Below, piece after piece: positions 34,378-44,499 of a stretch of DNA of 64,000 bases; the stretch's first letter is position 1, and every line of letters starts with the position of its first letter. The stretch covers positions 558,001 through 622,000 of the forward strand of contig OZ243952.1 in the NCBI GenBank assembly GCA_965214615.1. The letters are read 5' to 3'. Made by a program: the position numbers and the translations under genes. The stretch is from CBDAUN01 sp965214615 (GTDB lineage Bacteria; Pseudomonadota; Gammaproteobacteria; Arenicellales; JAJDZL01). The notes under the pieces are model-generated. The model saw nothing but the letters and a program-made list of their open reading frames with translations, did no database searches and was not told the origin of the DNA.

Positions 34378-36204
34378 ATGCACGATCGACATAGAACCAA
34401 GCACGAGATTCTACGTGAGGTATTCGGGTACGATTCGTTCAGACCAAATCAGGAAGCAGTGATTGACGCATTGACTGGCGGCAGCAATGTGCTCGCTGTG
34501 ATGCCGACCGGATCCGGGAAATCTCTTTGCTATCAGATCCCTGCGCTGTCGCAGGACGGACTCGCGGTCGTAATCTCGCCGCTGATAGCCCTGATGCGCG
34601 ATCAGGTAAGCGCACTCCAGCTAGCCGGGGTTGCCGCCGATACGATCAATTCATCAAGCGACCCGGCAGCAAATCGCGCAGTGTGGGAGCGATTGAATTG
34701 CGGATCATTGAATCTGCTCTATCTTTCGCCCGAGAAACTGATGACAGAATCAATGCTTGATGCGCTGAAGCGTCAAAAGCTGACCCTGATCGCAGTCGAT
34801 GAGGCGCATTGCATCTCTCAGTGGGGTCCAGCTTTCCGTCCGGAGTATGCCGATCTTTCCAAGTTGCAGGAACTGTTTCCGCAAACCCCGATCCTTGCGA
34901 CTACGGCGACAGCCGACGAAGTTACCCGTACGGACATCGTTCGGCGCTTGTTCTCAGGCAACGCCGAAGTTTGCGTTCAAGGATTCGATCGGCCCAATAT
35001 CAGGCTGTCAGTTGAAGCCAAAGCGGAAAGCAACCGTCAATTGCTGAATTTTCTAATGCCTCGCAAAGGATCCAGCGGCATTGTCTATTGCCTGTCACGG
35101 AAAAAGACCGAGGCGATGGCGGCGCTTCTTGAAAGCAGCGGCTTTAAATCGCTGGTCTATCATGCCGGCATGGACAAGGCCGAGCGTGAAAGGAGCCAGA
35201 GCAGGTTTATGACTGAACCCGGAATCGTCATGGTGGCGACGGTTGCATTCGGCATGGGAATTGACAAATCGGACATCCGCTTTGTCTTGCACGCGGATAT
35301 GCCAGGATCCATCGAAGCCTACTATCAGGAACTGGGTCGCGCCGGCCGTGACGGAGAACCTGCCGAAGCGCACATGCTGTTCGGACTTGACGACATCCGC
35401 ATGCGCCGCGTATTCATAGACGACGAGGGTGCCGGCGAGGACCGCCAGCGCAGGGAGCATCAGCGATTGAATGCGCTGGTCGGCTATTGCGAGTCGCCGA
35501 CATGCCGCCGCAGCGCCTTGCTCGAGTATTTCGGAGAAAGCAAGGACCCGTGCGGCAATTGCGATGTGTGCCTCAATCCCGTCGAGCTTGCCGACGGCAC
35601 GGAATACGCCCGTATGGCGCTGTCAGCGATTTATCGCACCGGACAGCGCTACGGCGCAGGGCATATTGTTGACGTGCTCCGAGGCAATCTGACGAACAAG
35701 GTTTCAGGCGCAGGCCACGACCGGATTCCGACCTTCGGTGTTGGCAGGGAAATAGGAGTGCAGGAGTGGCGGGCGCTGATTCGCCAGCTTGTAAGCTCCG
35801 CATTCCTGATTCAGGATATCGCTTCGTACGGCGGCTTGCAAATTAGCGGAACCGGCCGGGATCTGCTCAAGGGGAATACCGCTTTCAAGTACCGCAGACC
35901 GACAAAATTGCCGCGTCGCACGAAAGTTCAGGAAGTGGGCGAGCTTCCGATATCGGCAACTCTAAGCGACGAAGCCCAATCGCTGCTTGATCGCCTCAAA
36001 GTGCTGCGACTGCGACTGGCCAAGGAACGCGAAGTGCCCGCATATGTCATCTTTCCAGATCGCTCGCTCGAACAGATGGCGCATCTTCGCCCAGTTACGC
36101 GCGAGGAATTTGCTCAAATCAGCGGAGTGGGCGAGGTCAAGCTGAATAGATTCGCCGATATTTTTCTTGAGGAAATCTTAAACCGGCCAGACAGCGGCAG
36201 CTGA
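34378..36204 (+). CDS. recQ: ATP-dependent DNA helicase RecQ
   Basis: 608 aa from ATG 34378 (GGAAG 8 bases upstream; TTG 34315 would add 21 unusual residues). Motif 0/I: FRPNQEAVIDAL and MPTGSGKSLCYQ; DEAH box VDEAHCISQWG; motif VI near YYQELGRAGRDG. The zinc-binding cysteines are in CESPTCRRSALL..FGE....CGNCDVC. The winged-helix RQC domain follows, and a C-terminal HRDC domain (FPDRSLEQMA.. VTREEFAQISGVGEVKL) ends the protein. It unwinds DNA 3'-5' in recombination and repair. Confidence 0.96.
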   Translation: MHDRHRTKHEILREVFGYDSFRPNQEAVIDALTGGSNVLAVMPTGSGKSLCYQIPALSQDGLAVVISPLIALMRDQVSALQLAGVAADTINSSSDPAANRAVWERLNCGSLNLLYLSPEKLMTESMLDALKRQKLTLIAVDEAHCISQWGPAFRPEYADLSKLQELFPQTPILATTATADEVTRTDIVRRLFSGNAEVCVQGFDRPNIRLSVEAKAESNRQLLNFLMPRKGSSGIVYCLSRKKTEAMAALLESSGFKSLVYHAGMDKAERERSQSRFMTEPGIVMVATVAFGMGIDKSDIRFVLHADMPGSIEAYYQELGRAGRDGEPAEAHMLFGLDDIRMRRVFIDDEGAGEDRQRREHQRLNALVGYCESPTCRRSALLEYFGESKDPCGNCDVCLNPVELADGTEYARMALSAIYRTGQRYGAGHIVDVLRGNLTNKVSGAGHDRIPTFGVGREIGVQEWRALIRQLVSSAFLIQDIASYGGLQISGTGRDLLKGNTAFKYRRPTKLPRRTKVQEVGELPISATLSDEAQSLLDRLKVLRLRLAKEREVPAYVIFPDRSLEQMAHLRPVTREEFAQISGVGEVKLNRFADIFLEEILNRPDSGS

Positions 36205-36238
36205 TTATCCCGAAGCGGAATTTTTCTAGAATCAGGTG

Positions 36239-36958
36239 CTATTGCGCATATGCATCGCTGATTTGCGGCATGGTTTCGCGAATCCAATCTTCCGCCCGCT
36301 GATTCATTTCCCGAGGTTTCATGCCGTCGGGCCAAATCGGTGCTCCAATCCGTACCGTTATTGTGCCTGGACGCTTTGCGAATTCCCTCCTTTTCCAGAA
36401 ATCTCCGGCATTGTGGGCGACCGGAACCAGCGGCGCATCGGCGCGGCTCGCCAGCAATGCGCCGCTGGCGTTGTATCTGCCGTGCTGGCCGGGAGGGATT
36501 CGCGTGCCTTCAGGAAAAAGCACAACCCACCTGCCTTGCTGCAGAACGCCGATGCCTTGCTTGACAACTTGCTGAAGCGCCTGGCGCGCACTTGTCCGAT
36601 CAATCGCAATAGGCCCCGTCGCCGCAAGGCCCCAGCCGAAAAGCGGAATCCAAAGCAGCGAACGCTTAAGTACCCATGCTTGCGGCGGAAATATGGTCTG
36701 AAAGGCGAATGTCTCCCAGGCAGACTGATGCTTGGAAAATATCACCCCTGGCGTATCCGGCAGATTCTCTTTTCCTTCGACACGATGCGTCAAGCCGCAA
36801 ATGACACGAAGCAGGAAGACGACGGTGTGTGCAAAGCCTCCGATCACCTTGGACCGCTGAACTGCCGGCAATGGAATTGCCAGCATGCTGATCGGCCAGA
36901 ACACGAGCAATGCGGCGATGCAAAGAGTGAAGAATATGAATGCCCGGATGTGCAGCAT
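36239..36958 (-). CDS. plsC: 1-acyl-sn-glycerol-3-phosphate acyltransferase (PlsC family)
   Basis: 239 aa. N-terminal membrane helix (residues 6-30). Acyltransferase motif I SKHQSAWET (HxxxxE variant of HX4D), motif III FPEGTRIPPG, and motif IV VPVAHNAG. It converts lysophosphatidate to phosphatidate at the inner membrane. The E in place of the usual D in HX4D is seen in some PlsC relatives. It converges on recQ; the upstream gene on this strand is the MazG-like one. Confidence 0.9.
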   Translation of the reverse strand: MLHIRAFIFFTLCIAALLVFWPISMLAIPLPAVQRSKVIGGFAHTVVFLLRVICGLTHRVEGKENLPDTPGVIFSKHQSAWETFAFQTIFPPQAWVLKRSLLWIPLFGWGLAATGPIAIDRTSARQALQQVVKQGIGVLQQGRWVVLFPEGTRIPPGQHGRYNASGALLASRADAPLVPVAHNAGDFWKRREFAKRPGTITVRIGAPIWPDGMKPREMNQRAEDWIRETMPQISDAYAQ

Positions 36959-37011
36959 CGTTCAATTCGATAGCCAATCCACAAATGTCTCTCTAAACGC
37001 AGTCGTCAAGT

Positions 37012-37347
37012 TCAGTCCTCGAAGTCGAATTCGGATACTCGAACAGTGCCGTCAATGACCCTGGCTTCGCGCCTGAGGATGGTTTCCATCTTCTTCCAGA
37101 AAGCATCGTTGAGGTCGAAGTCCGCAGATATCTGCGTGCCGATCAGCAGGATCAGAAGGTCTGCGCATTCTTCCGCCAATTGCTCCTTGCCTTTGCCCTT
37201 GGTTACCGCGGCTGATATCTCGCCCAGCTCCTCGCACATCAGTGCGATGCGGTACTTCAGATCTTCGCCGCCCGCGTTTTTGAAATCATGCTTGTCGTGA
37301 AACGCCTGGACAGCGTCCGCCATAGCCTGGTAGGAATCTCGATTCAT
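37012..37347 (-). CDS. MazG-like nucleotide pyrophosphohydrolase
   Basis: 111 aa, a compact all-alpha NTP-PPase. The metal-binding signature ExxE...ExxD is seen in CEELGEISAA and EECADLLILLIGT. Such small MazG-like/dCTPase proteins hydrolyse (d)NTPs to monophosphates, usually as house-cleaning enzymes. It overlaps the glycyl-tRNA synthetase stop by 4 bases (ATGA type), so it is co-transcribed and coupled to it. Confidence 0.85.
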   Translation of the reverse strand: MNRDSYQAMADAVQAFHDKHDFKNAGGEDLKYRIALMCEELGEISAAVTKGKGKEQLAEECADLLILLIGTQISADFDLNDAFWKKMETILRREARVIDGTVRVSEFDFED

Positions 37348-40300
37348 GGGCTGTCCTGACTGGATTTGAGCATCGAAATGTCTGCAACCTCGAGAAAAAG
37401 ACTATGGATGTAGCCAACCAGGTTCATCCGGTTGGCGCGAATCTCGGGATCTTCGTCCAAGACCATGACATCATCGAAAAATTGATCAATCGGTTCTTTG
37501 AGCACGGCCAGTTCCTGCAGTACGATCGAGTGCTCCGAATCTTCAATCAGAGTGTCGATTCTTGTTCGCACCCTTATGGCTTCGTCATGCAGTCTTGATT
37601 CGGCCTGTTCTGTGAGCAGGCCGGCATCGACTGCGCCATTGGCCTGCTGTTCGCTCTTGCGCAGAATGTTTCGGATGCGCTTGTTTGCTGCGACCAGATT
37701 GTCGCACTCGGGCAGCTGCTTGAATGTCCTGACCGCGTTCAATCGCTTGTCGAAATCCGCCAGTCGGCGGGGTTTCAATGCATCGACCGCAGCAAATTCA
37801 TCTGCGTCGTAGCCGCCTCCCGCCACGTAGTAGAAATGAAGCCTGTCATAGATTAAGGTCAGCGCCGCATTGACCGCGTCTTCGAACTTGCCTGTCTTAA
37901 GCGAATCATCCGGACCGCAAGCCGAGTAAATCTGTGCCGATTCATGCAAAAGATGTTCTACATCCAGATCGAATCCGCATTCGATCAGCAGCCTGACGAT
38001 GCCGATTGCCATCCGTCTGAGCCCGTAGGGATCCCGGTCTCCTCGCACCCTTTCGCCCGCGGCAATCAGGCCGACCAGTGAATCGATGCGATCAGCCAGC
38101 GCAACAATTTGCCCAGTGACCGACTGCGGCAATTTAGGATCGTTTCCGGATCGCGGGTAATAGTGCTCCCGTACGGCTGTTGCCACTTCTTCGGACTCGC
38201 CATCTGCGATGGCGTAGCAGCATCCCATGATTCCCTGCAGGCTCGGAAATTCGCCTACCATTTCGCTGACCAGATCGGACTTCGACAGTTGTGCAGCGCG
38301 ATCGGCGAATTCAGGCTCGGCATCAAGCATGCCGCAAATCGCTCCTGCCAGCTGGCGAATTCGCGCGGTCTTGTCGAATAGGGATCCTAGGGATTTATGG
38401 AAAACAACACCCCGCAGATTTTCTACCCGGTCTTGCGACCGGTATTTGCGATCTTGTTCCCAGAAGAAATCCGCGTCCGACAGCCGCGCTGTCAGTACCC
38501 GTTCGTTGCCGCTTGCCACCCGCTTGCGAACATCCGGATCGTCCAGGCTGATATTTGCGACGCCGACAAACCAGGGCACAAGCTCGCTGTTCTTCCAAAG
38601 CGGAAAGAATCGCTGGTGCACATGCATGGATGCGACGAGCACCTCCTTCGGCAGACTCAGAAACCTCTGATCGAATTGCCCGAGGAACACGCTTGGATAT
38701 TCGACAAGGTCAACCACTTCATCAAGCAGGCTTTCGGCATTGAAGTCGTCGAGTTCGCGGAAATTCACTTCGCCGCCAACCAGTTCCTGAAGCTCGGACA
38801 TTTGCGCTTTGATCACGCGACGCCGTTCATCGCGACTCGTGATGACTGACCCCTTTTCTTGCATGATGCTCGAATAGTTCGCAGCTTCGTCAATTTGAAA
38901 GTCCTCAGCGCAGTGAAAGCGATGGCCTTTCGAAGATGCGCCCGCATCCACCGATAGAATTCGGCATGGAACAACATGTTTTCCATGCAGCAATACGAGC
39001 CAATGGACCGGGCGAATGAACTGTGCATCTCCGTCGCCCCAGCGCATGCGCTTGGGTATCGGCAGCCGCGAAACCGCTTGTTCGACGCATTGCGGAATCA
39101 GCTCATTTGCGCCTTGTCCATGCTGCGTCGTTCGATGTGCGACGAAGATGCCTTTTTCCGTTTCGATCCGGTCTAGATCTTCGACATCCACCCCGCATGA
39201 TTTTGCAAAGCCGATCGCTGCCGGAGTTGGCGCTCCTTCAGCGTTGAATGCCCGGTCAAGCGCCGGGCCGCGTCTGACAGTTTCGGTATCCGAGGTCTTT
39301 CGCTTTACGTCGCCGATGATGATGGCAATGCGTCGCGGCGTTGCAAGCCCGGTCTGGCGAATCGATGCGTCCTTGCTTTCGATGAGTCCGGCTTTGAACA
39401 ATTCTTCGACCAATTCAGTTCTTAGAGCCGTTTCGATTCTTTCTATCGATTTAGGAGGCAGTTCCTCGGTTCCGATCTCCAGCAGCAGCGGAGCGCAAGG
39501 CGGATCGTCGGCGACAGCTTGCGCAACCGGCCTGGTTTCGGAAACCGTTTGCACCTCTTCGACCGCCGAGTTGGACGATCGACTCCTTAAACGCGGAAAA
39601 CCCTTATCGCTTCTGATGTCGTAGTATGCATTTGCAACTTGCCGGGCCATATTTCGCACACGGCCGATGTAGCGTGCCCTTTCGGTGACGCCGATAACGC
39701 GGCGGGCATCCAATAGGTTGAAGGTATGCGATGCCTGCAGTACCTGCTCGTAAGCCGGCAGCGGCAGCCGCACCTCCTGAGTCAGGCGGTTGCATTGGGA
39801 TTCGGCGGCATCGAAACGCTTGAGCAGCGCTTTGGTATCGGCGTACTCGAAATTGTAGGTCGATTGCTCAAATTCGTTTTGCGCGTAGATATCGCCGTAG
39901 CTCCACTCGCCGTTCCAGTCCAGGTCAAAGACATTGTCGACGCCTTGCACGTACATCGCAATGCGTTCCAGGCCGTAGGTAATTTCACCCGTAATCGGCC
40001 TGCATTCCAATCCTCCGACTTGCTGAAAGTAGGTGAACTGGGTAATTTCCATGCCGTTTAGCCATACTTCCCAGCCAAGGCCCCAGGCTCCGAGCGTGGG
40101 CGATTCCCAATCGTCTTCGACAAAGCGAATATCGTCCTGCCTCGGATCAATGCCCAGTTGCTGAATTGATCCCAGGTAAAGGTCCTGAAAATCCATCGGA
40201 GACGGTTTCAAGACAACCTGATACTGAAAGTAATGCTGGAGTCGGTTCGGGTTCTCCCCGTAGCGCCCATCGGTGGGGCGCCGGGAGGGCTGAACGTATG

Positions 40301-40514
40301 CAGAGCGTGAAGGCTCCGGCCCGATCGCTGCCAGGAAAGTCGCAGGATGGAAGGTGCCGGCGCCAACTTCCATGTCGTACGGCTGCATGATCACGCAGCC
40401 ATTGGATGCCCAGTACTGATTCAGGGCAAAAATGATTTCCTGGAAGTTCAGACTCACGGTACGGGTATGAATTTGCGTTTCGATCATTCCCTTTGAAGGG
40501 AAGAGGCCAAGCAT
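37344..40514 (-). CDS. glyQS: Fused alpha-beta glycyl-tRNA synthetase
   Basis: 1056 aa. Residues about 18-315 are a complete GlyQ alpha subunit (FALNQYWASNGCVIMQPYDM; GRYGENPNRLQHYFQYQVV; TYGLERIAMYVQGV). A polar linker (about 316-345, Ser/Glu/Val rich) follows. Residues about 346-1056 are a complete GlyS beta subunit starting LLLEIGTEELPPKSIE, with the HD and anticodon-binding regions. Most proteobacteria keep glyQ and glyS as separate genes; fusions are known from chlamydiae, some other bacteria and plastids. Frame is continuous with no stop. The start could also be the ATG at 40487, but the annotated 40514 gives the longer frame and neither has a good ribosome site. Confidence 0.95.
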   Translation of the reverse strand: MLGLFPSKGMIETQIHTRTVSLNFQEIIFALNQYWASNGCVIMQPYDMEVGAGTFHPATFLAAIGPEPSRSAYVQPSRRPTDGRYGENPNRLQHYFQYQVVLKPSPMDFQDLYLGSIQQLGIDPRQDDIRFVEDDWESPTLGAWGLGWEVWLNGMEITQFTYFQQVGGLECRPITGEITYGLERIAMYVQGVDNVFDLDWNGEWSYGDIYAQNEFEQSTYNFEYADTKALLKRFDAAESQCNRLTQEVRLPLPAYEQVLQASHTFNLLDARRVIGVTERARYIGRVRNMARQVANAYYDIRSDKGFPRLRSRSSNSAVEEVQTVSETRPVAQAVADDPPCAPLLLEIGTEELPPKSIERIETALRTELVEELFKAGLIESKDASIRQTGLATPRRIAIIIGDVKRKTSDTETVRRGPALDRAFNAEGAPTPAAIGFAKSCGVDVEDLDRIETEKGIFVAHRTTQHGQGANELIPQCVEQAVSRLPIPKRMRWGDGDAQFIRPVHWLVLLHGKHVVPCRILSVDAGASSKGHRFHCAEDFQIDEAANYSSIMQEKGSVITSRDERRRVIKAQMSELQELVGGEVNFRELDDFNAESLLDEVVDLVEYPSVFLGQFDQRFLSLPKEVLVASMHVHQRFFPLWKNSELVPWFVGVANISLDDPDVRKRVASGNERVLTARLSDADFFWEQDRKYRSQDRVENLRGVVFHKSLGSLFDKTARIRQLAGAICGMLDAEPEFADRAAQLSKSDLVSEMVGEFPSLQGIMGCCYAIADGESEEVATAVREHYYPRSGNDPKLPQSVTGQIVALADRIDSLVGLIAAGERVRGDRDPYGLRRMAIGIVRLLIECGFDLDVEHLLHESAQIYSACGPDDSLKTGKFEDAVNAALTLIYDRLHFYYVAGGGYDADEFAAVDALKPRRLADFDKRLNAVRTFKQLPECDNLVAANKRIRNILRKSEQQANGAVDAGLLTEQAESRLHDEAIRVRTRIDTLIEDSEHSIVLQELAVLKEPIDQFFDDVMVLDEDPEIRANRMNLVGYIHSLFLEVADISMLKSSQDSP

Positions 40515-40781
40515 TCAAGTTCGGTCGAACTTCTGTAACGAATCCCCGAATTCTATGAACGCTTTGAATAATTGAATGTCAGTGCAAATTATACTCGCCG
40601 CAAAATTGCCGGGTCATGCCTTCAACGATGCTTGAATTCCGAAGAACCGGCATTTGCGCTATCCGCACAGAGTCTCTGGACTTCGTCGCAGCTGACGAAT
40701 TCGGGATGCCAGTTTCGTTCGGAACAGCGCTGTCATGGACGCAGCTTGCGGCAAGCCTCGGCTCGAGGGCTCATTCAAGCG

Positions 40782-41558
40782 CTATGCGTGATTCGACAGG
40801 AAAGAGGACAAATTCGCAGCGACGGCTTCCGGGGCTTCCAATAGGATCGAGTGTCTCAGTTCCGGCAGAATGCGCAATTCCGAATTTGGCATCCGGCCAC
40901 CAATGAAGCGATTGATTCGCGGGTTGCAGCCGGTGTCGTTCTCGCCGGTCATGACCAGAGCCGGCGCTTCGATGTGATGCAGAAAATGCTCCATTTCCGT
41001 TGTCGCATAGATCCGGAAGACCGATGCGAACACCGCAGAGTCGTTTGCCAGCACCTGCTTCTTGCGGGCTTCAACGACATCGGGACGCGCGCTTGCAAAC
41101 CCGGGTGTAAACCATCGGTCGATGAGGGTGTCGATCAAGGGTTCCGCGCCGGACTTTTCAAGCTGTTCGACCAATCGCAGCACCGCGGCTTTTTCTTGCG
41201 CTGTTCGCCCTGCCGCTGTACTGAGCAAGCCCAGTGACAACACCCGGTCAGGGTACTTCAGAGCGTAGGCCGGCCCGATCATTCCTCCTAGCGAGTGGCC
41301 GGCGATGTGCATCGATTCCAGATTCAGATCGCGGCGAAGCGCCTCTAGATCGGCTACGAGCATGTCTAGGCTGTACGGGGTCGGAGGCCTTGGAGAACGA
41401 CCGTGACCGCGAAGGTCATAGCAAATGCATTCAAATGCGGCGCCGAGAATTTCCGCAATCGGATTCCAGTTTTCCAGTGTCGAGCCGACTCCATGGATTA
41501 AAACCAATGGAGGGCCGTTCCCCCAAACCTTAAAATGACAACTCGCGGGCGATGGCAT
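40782..41558 (-). CDS. Alpha/beta-fold hydrolase
   Basis: 258 aa. Oxyanion/HG motif LVLIHGVGSTLENW, nucleophile elbow GHSLGG (about residues 92-97), acid in VMTGENDTGC, and catalytic His in LRHSILLEAPE. The fold and spacing match 3-oxoadipate enol-lactonase-like and other small carboxylic-ester hydrolases. The substrate is unknown. It is divergent from the LLM-class oxidoreductase with about 110 bases between them, so the two may be functionally linked. Confidence 0.85.
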   Translation of the reverse strand: MPSPASCHFKVWGNGPPLVLIHGVGSTLENWNPIAEILGAAFECICYDLRGHGRSPRPPTPYSLDMLVADLEALRRDLNLESMHIAGHSLGGMIGPAYALKYPDRVLSLGLLSTAAGRTAQEKAAVLRLVEQLEKSGAEPLIDTLIDRWFTPGFASARPDVVEARKKQVLANDSAVFASVFRIYATTEMEHFLHHIEAPALVMTGENDTGCNPRINRFIGGRMPNSELRILPELRHSILLEAPEAVAANLSSFLSNHA

Positions 41559-41670
41559 GGCGTTCCTATAATGGCGGCGGTCGGTTCCAAATCACAATAG
41601 GGTATCACGGCGGCGGGTAATTGGACAGTTCAGCCCTCGGTAATTTTAGGCACAAATCAGGTCACACTCA

Positions 41671-42690
41671 ATGGAATTCAGCATATTTCTTTCCAGCTAC
41701 TATCCGGACACACAATATCCGGCAAAGCGCCTTTTTGACGACATGCTCGAGCAGGCGCGCCTGGCCGAACGTCTCGGCTTTTGCGCGGTTACGCTGCCGG
41801 AGCACCACATGGTGAACATCCTGATGAATCCTGCGCCGCTTCAGACTGCGGTGAAAGTCGCGTCGCTCACGGAGCGAATATCGATCGTCACTGCAGTCAT
41901 TGTGCTGCCGTTTCGGGACATGCGCCGCTTGGCCGGCGAAATCGCAGTTGCCGATATCCTATGCGATGGGCGCCTGACAGTGGGTGTCGGCAGAGGAGCG
42001 TTTGGCTATGAATTCAAGCGATTCGGCGTTTCGATGGAGCAAAGCAGGGAGATATTCGATGAATCGCTGGAAGTGCTCGAAATGCTGCTGACCGAGACTG
42101 AAGTTTCGTGGAATGGAAAGCACTATCAGTTTCCTTCGATGACGATTATGCCAAGGCCGATGACCAGGCCGATGCCGCCGGTCATGATCGCTGCTCTTGC
42201 GCCGGAAGCGATCTATCATTGCGCACGCCGCGGCTATGATGTGCAGACGACGCCGCTGCAAGGGTCGATGTCGCTGCTTCGCGAGCAGGCCGACGCGTTC
42301 TATCGGGGCGTGGAGGACTGCAACAGTTCGAACAGGCGTCAGCGGCTGTCATTGCTGCGCATGGGTTTTGCCGTTGAGTGCGAAGCGGATGTCAGGGGCA
42401 AGCTTGAGCTTGCTCAGGAGTATTACAAGCGATTTGACAATGTGCTGTACGGCGGTCCTGGAATCGTGGAACATGGGTCAATTGTTCCTTTGCCGCCAAA
42501 GCAAACGATTGAGGAACTGGCAGCGAACATCCTGATTGGAACGCCTTCTCAGCTCATTGACAAGCTCGGCGCGTACCGCGACGCCGGAATACAGGAAGTG
42601 AATCTGAACATGAACCTAGGTGCGAGCCAGAGCGAAACACTCGAATCGATTCACAGGTTTGCGGAGCAAGTCATGCCTTGCTTTCGCTGA
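41671..42690 (+). CDS. LLM-class flavin-dependent monooxygenase-like protein
   Basis: 339 aa, bacterial-luciferase-like TIM barrel: FGFCAVTLPEHH-type start (here RLGFCAVTLPEHHM), then ADILCDGRLTVGVGRGAFGYEF, the signature of LLM oxidoreductases, then RPMPPVMIAALAP and a C-terminal IGTPSQLIDKLGAYRDAGIQEV. Uses reduced FMN (or F420 in actinobacteria) to oxygenate or oxidise a small substrate. No partner flavin reductase is adjacent. Start at the ATG 41671. Confidence 0.88.
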   Translation: MEFSIFLSSYYPDTQYPAKRLFDDMLEQARLAERLGFCAVTLPEHHMVNILMNPAPLQTAVKVASLTERISIVTAVIVLPFRDMRRLAGEIAVADILCDGRLTVGVGRGAFGYEFKRFGVSMEQSREIFDESLEVLEMLLTETEVSWNGKHYQFPSMTIMPRPMTRPMPPVMIAALAPEAIYHCARRGYDVQTTPLQGSMSLLREQADAFYRGVEDCNSSNRRQRLSLLRMGFAVECEADVRGKLELAQEYYKRFDNVLYGGPGIVEHGSIVPLPPKQTIEELAANILIGTPSQLIDKLGAYRDAGIQEVNLNMNLGASQSETLESIHRFAEQVMPCFR

Positions 42691-43126
42691 GTGTGCTATG
42701 CAACAACTGCGATCGAAAATCTGAAATGGTATCTGCGGATCACGACTTTCTCTTGATATTCCGAAGATGCTCGACTAGGGCATATATGCGCGTTGTTGGG
42801 TTGTCCGTACCGTTTGCCTCGGCGACTGCCAATGTGCATTGAGCATTATCGATTGCGAAAGCTGTTTTGTATACATAATAAAATATAGAAAATGGCGATA
42901 ATTACCAAAATAAGGCAAATAAATAGCTCTGTTGAGTTGTAAAGACGTCAATTGCGGACTCGAATTGCGCAAGACCGAATGAGCGGCCCGCGTCAGTTTG
43001 GATGTGTCGCGAAGACAGAATCGGCACCTTGATCCGGTTCGGATGCCTGGGACACCCGTTGTGAGGTACGCAGGATTTGAACGAATCGCGTGGCCTTTGA
43101 CGCCATATGGCGAGCCGCTAAGCGAC
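42691..43126. other. Intergenic region, nothing recognised
   Basis: 436 bases, AT-rich around 42860-42950, between two genes whose ends face each other. No coding frame, RNA or repeat stands out. Confidence 0.5.
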
Positions 43127-43717
43127 CTATTCGATGGAGTCGCACATAGACTCGGTCGGAAAGTGAATTCGGGCTGGATTGATCGCCTGAATCACGTACT
43201 CCCCATCAATCAAGTCGTACGTCATGTCCGCTGCGGCATCGTCGGATTCCACAACGCGGCCTGAATCAAGGTCGACCGCAAATCCAGGCGTCACATAGGC
43301 TGATTTCAACCGCTGCGGCGCATAGCCGTCGGCGACGCGTCCAAAAACGATGTTTTCGTCGATGATCAGCGGAATCGTCTCTTCCGACGGCTGCTCGTGC
43401 CAAATGAACAGCATTTTGCCACTGGTGTTCCGGTTCGTGCGAAAGATTCCGATTCCGGAACCATTGCGGCCTTCGCGCAACTTGAAGCGGTCGCTTTGCA
43501 CCTCAAGGTATTCCGTCCTGGTGATCAGTGAGTCAAGCGTCGGAACGTAGGTGTCCGGCTCCACCAGAAAACGAGCCAGCATCAGTTGATCGAATTCATC
43601 GTAGACAACGCTGCAATCGAATTTTGCTGCATGCGCACCCTGTCCTAGCGTGAGCAGAACCACGACGCCAAGCGCTGCGCCCGTGCGCCTGATGATCGGT
43701 AGCATTGGCAGGATCAC
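43127..43717 (-). CDS. Hypothetical secreted protein
   Basis: 196 aa, starting at GTG 43717 that overlaps the ksgA stop (GTGA). An N-terminal signal peptide ends near GQGAHA-AKFD. The mature part is a mixed polar domain with two cysteines (FDCSVVYDEF near the start and SMCDSIE at the end) that could form a disulfide. No family recognised. Co-transcribed behind pdxA-ksgA; in relatives this neighbourhood often holds apaG and apaH, which are absent here. Confidence 0.65.
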   Translation of the reverse strand: MILPMLPIIRRTGAALGVVVLLTLGQGAHAAKFDCSVVYDEFDQLMLARFLVEPDTYVPTLDSLITRTEYLEVQSDRFKLREGRNGSGIGIFRTNRNTSGKMLFIWHEQPSEETIPLIIDENIVFGRVADGYAPQRLKSAYVTPGFAVDLDSGRVVESDDAAADMTYDLIDGEYVIQAINPARIHFPTESMCDSIE

Positions 43718-44499
43718 GATCCCATATCGAATTGGTGCGCCAGCTGCTCGAATTGCTCTGCAGTCAGATCTTCTGCGCGCAGACCGGCATCAATATTGGC
43801 ATGCTCGAACATTTTCGCTGTTACGGTTCCGGCCAGGGAATTTCGAAGAGTTTTACGCTTTTTGCTAAAGGCGGCGCGGACCAGATCGTCAAATCTTCGC
43901 GTTATAGCCGGATCGGGTCGAGCGATTCGCCTCGGCTGCATGTGAATGACCGATGATTGTACATCAGGGACGGGAGAAAATGCATCGGGTGAGACATTGA
44001 AAAGCAGTTCGCATGACATGTGACGCGCAACCGAAACGGTAATTCTTCCGTACTGCCTTGATCCGCAAGCGGCAGTCAGGCGGTCGGCAACTTCCTTTTG
44101 TACCATAATGCATACATCTTCAACGATTTCTCCTAATTTGGCGAATAGCAAGATCAGCTGGGTCGAAATGTAGTAGGGCAGATTGCCCGCGATGCGAATC
44201 TTCCCGGTTTTCCCGCACAGCGACGCGTAATCGAATTTAACAGCGTCGGCGCAATGAATGGTGACATTGTCGCCGGCCAATTTCTTGTTCATCTGCGCAG
44301 CCAGTCCGGCATCCAATTCGATCGCATGCAGCATTCCGGCCCGGTCGACAAGCCGCTCGGTCAATGCTCCGCGTCCGGGCCCGATTTCTACCAGAGTATC
44401 TGCCGGTTTCGGTTGAATCGAGTCGACGATGCGGTCAATGACAGAATCGCTGACCAGAAAATGCTGTCCGAGCGGTGGCTTTCTTTTGCGTGAACTCAT
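43714..44499 (-). CDS. rsmA: 16S rRNA dimethyladenosine transferase KsgA
   Basis: 261 aa. KRKPPLGQHFLVSDSVID start, SAM-binding VEIGPGRGALTERL, and catalytic NLPYYIS (NLPY motif of adenine-N6 methyltransferases). Dimethylates two adjacent adenosines near the 3' end of 16S rRNA during 30S maturation. Overlaps the pdxA stop by ATGA, the usual pdxA-ksgA coupling of gammaproteobacteria. Confidence 0.96.
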   Translation of the reverse strand: MSSRKRKPPLGQHFLVSDSVIDRIVDSIQPKPADTLVEIGPGRGALTERLVDRAGMLHAIELDAGLAAQMNKKLAGDNVTIHCADAVKFDYASLCGKTGKIRIAGNLPYYISTQLILLFAKLGEIVEDVCIMVQKEVADRLTAACGSRQYGRITVSVARHMSCELLFNVSPDAFSPVPDVQSSVIHMQPRRIARPDPAITRRFDDLVRAAFSKKRKTLRNSLAGTVTAKMFEHANIDAGLRAEDLTAEQFEQLAHQFDMGS

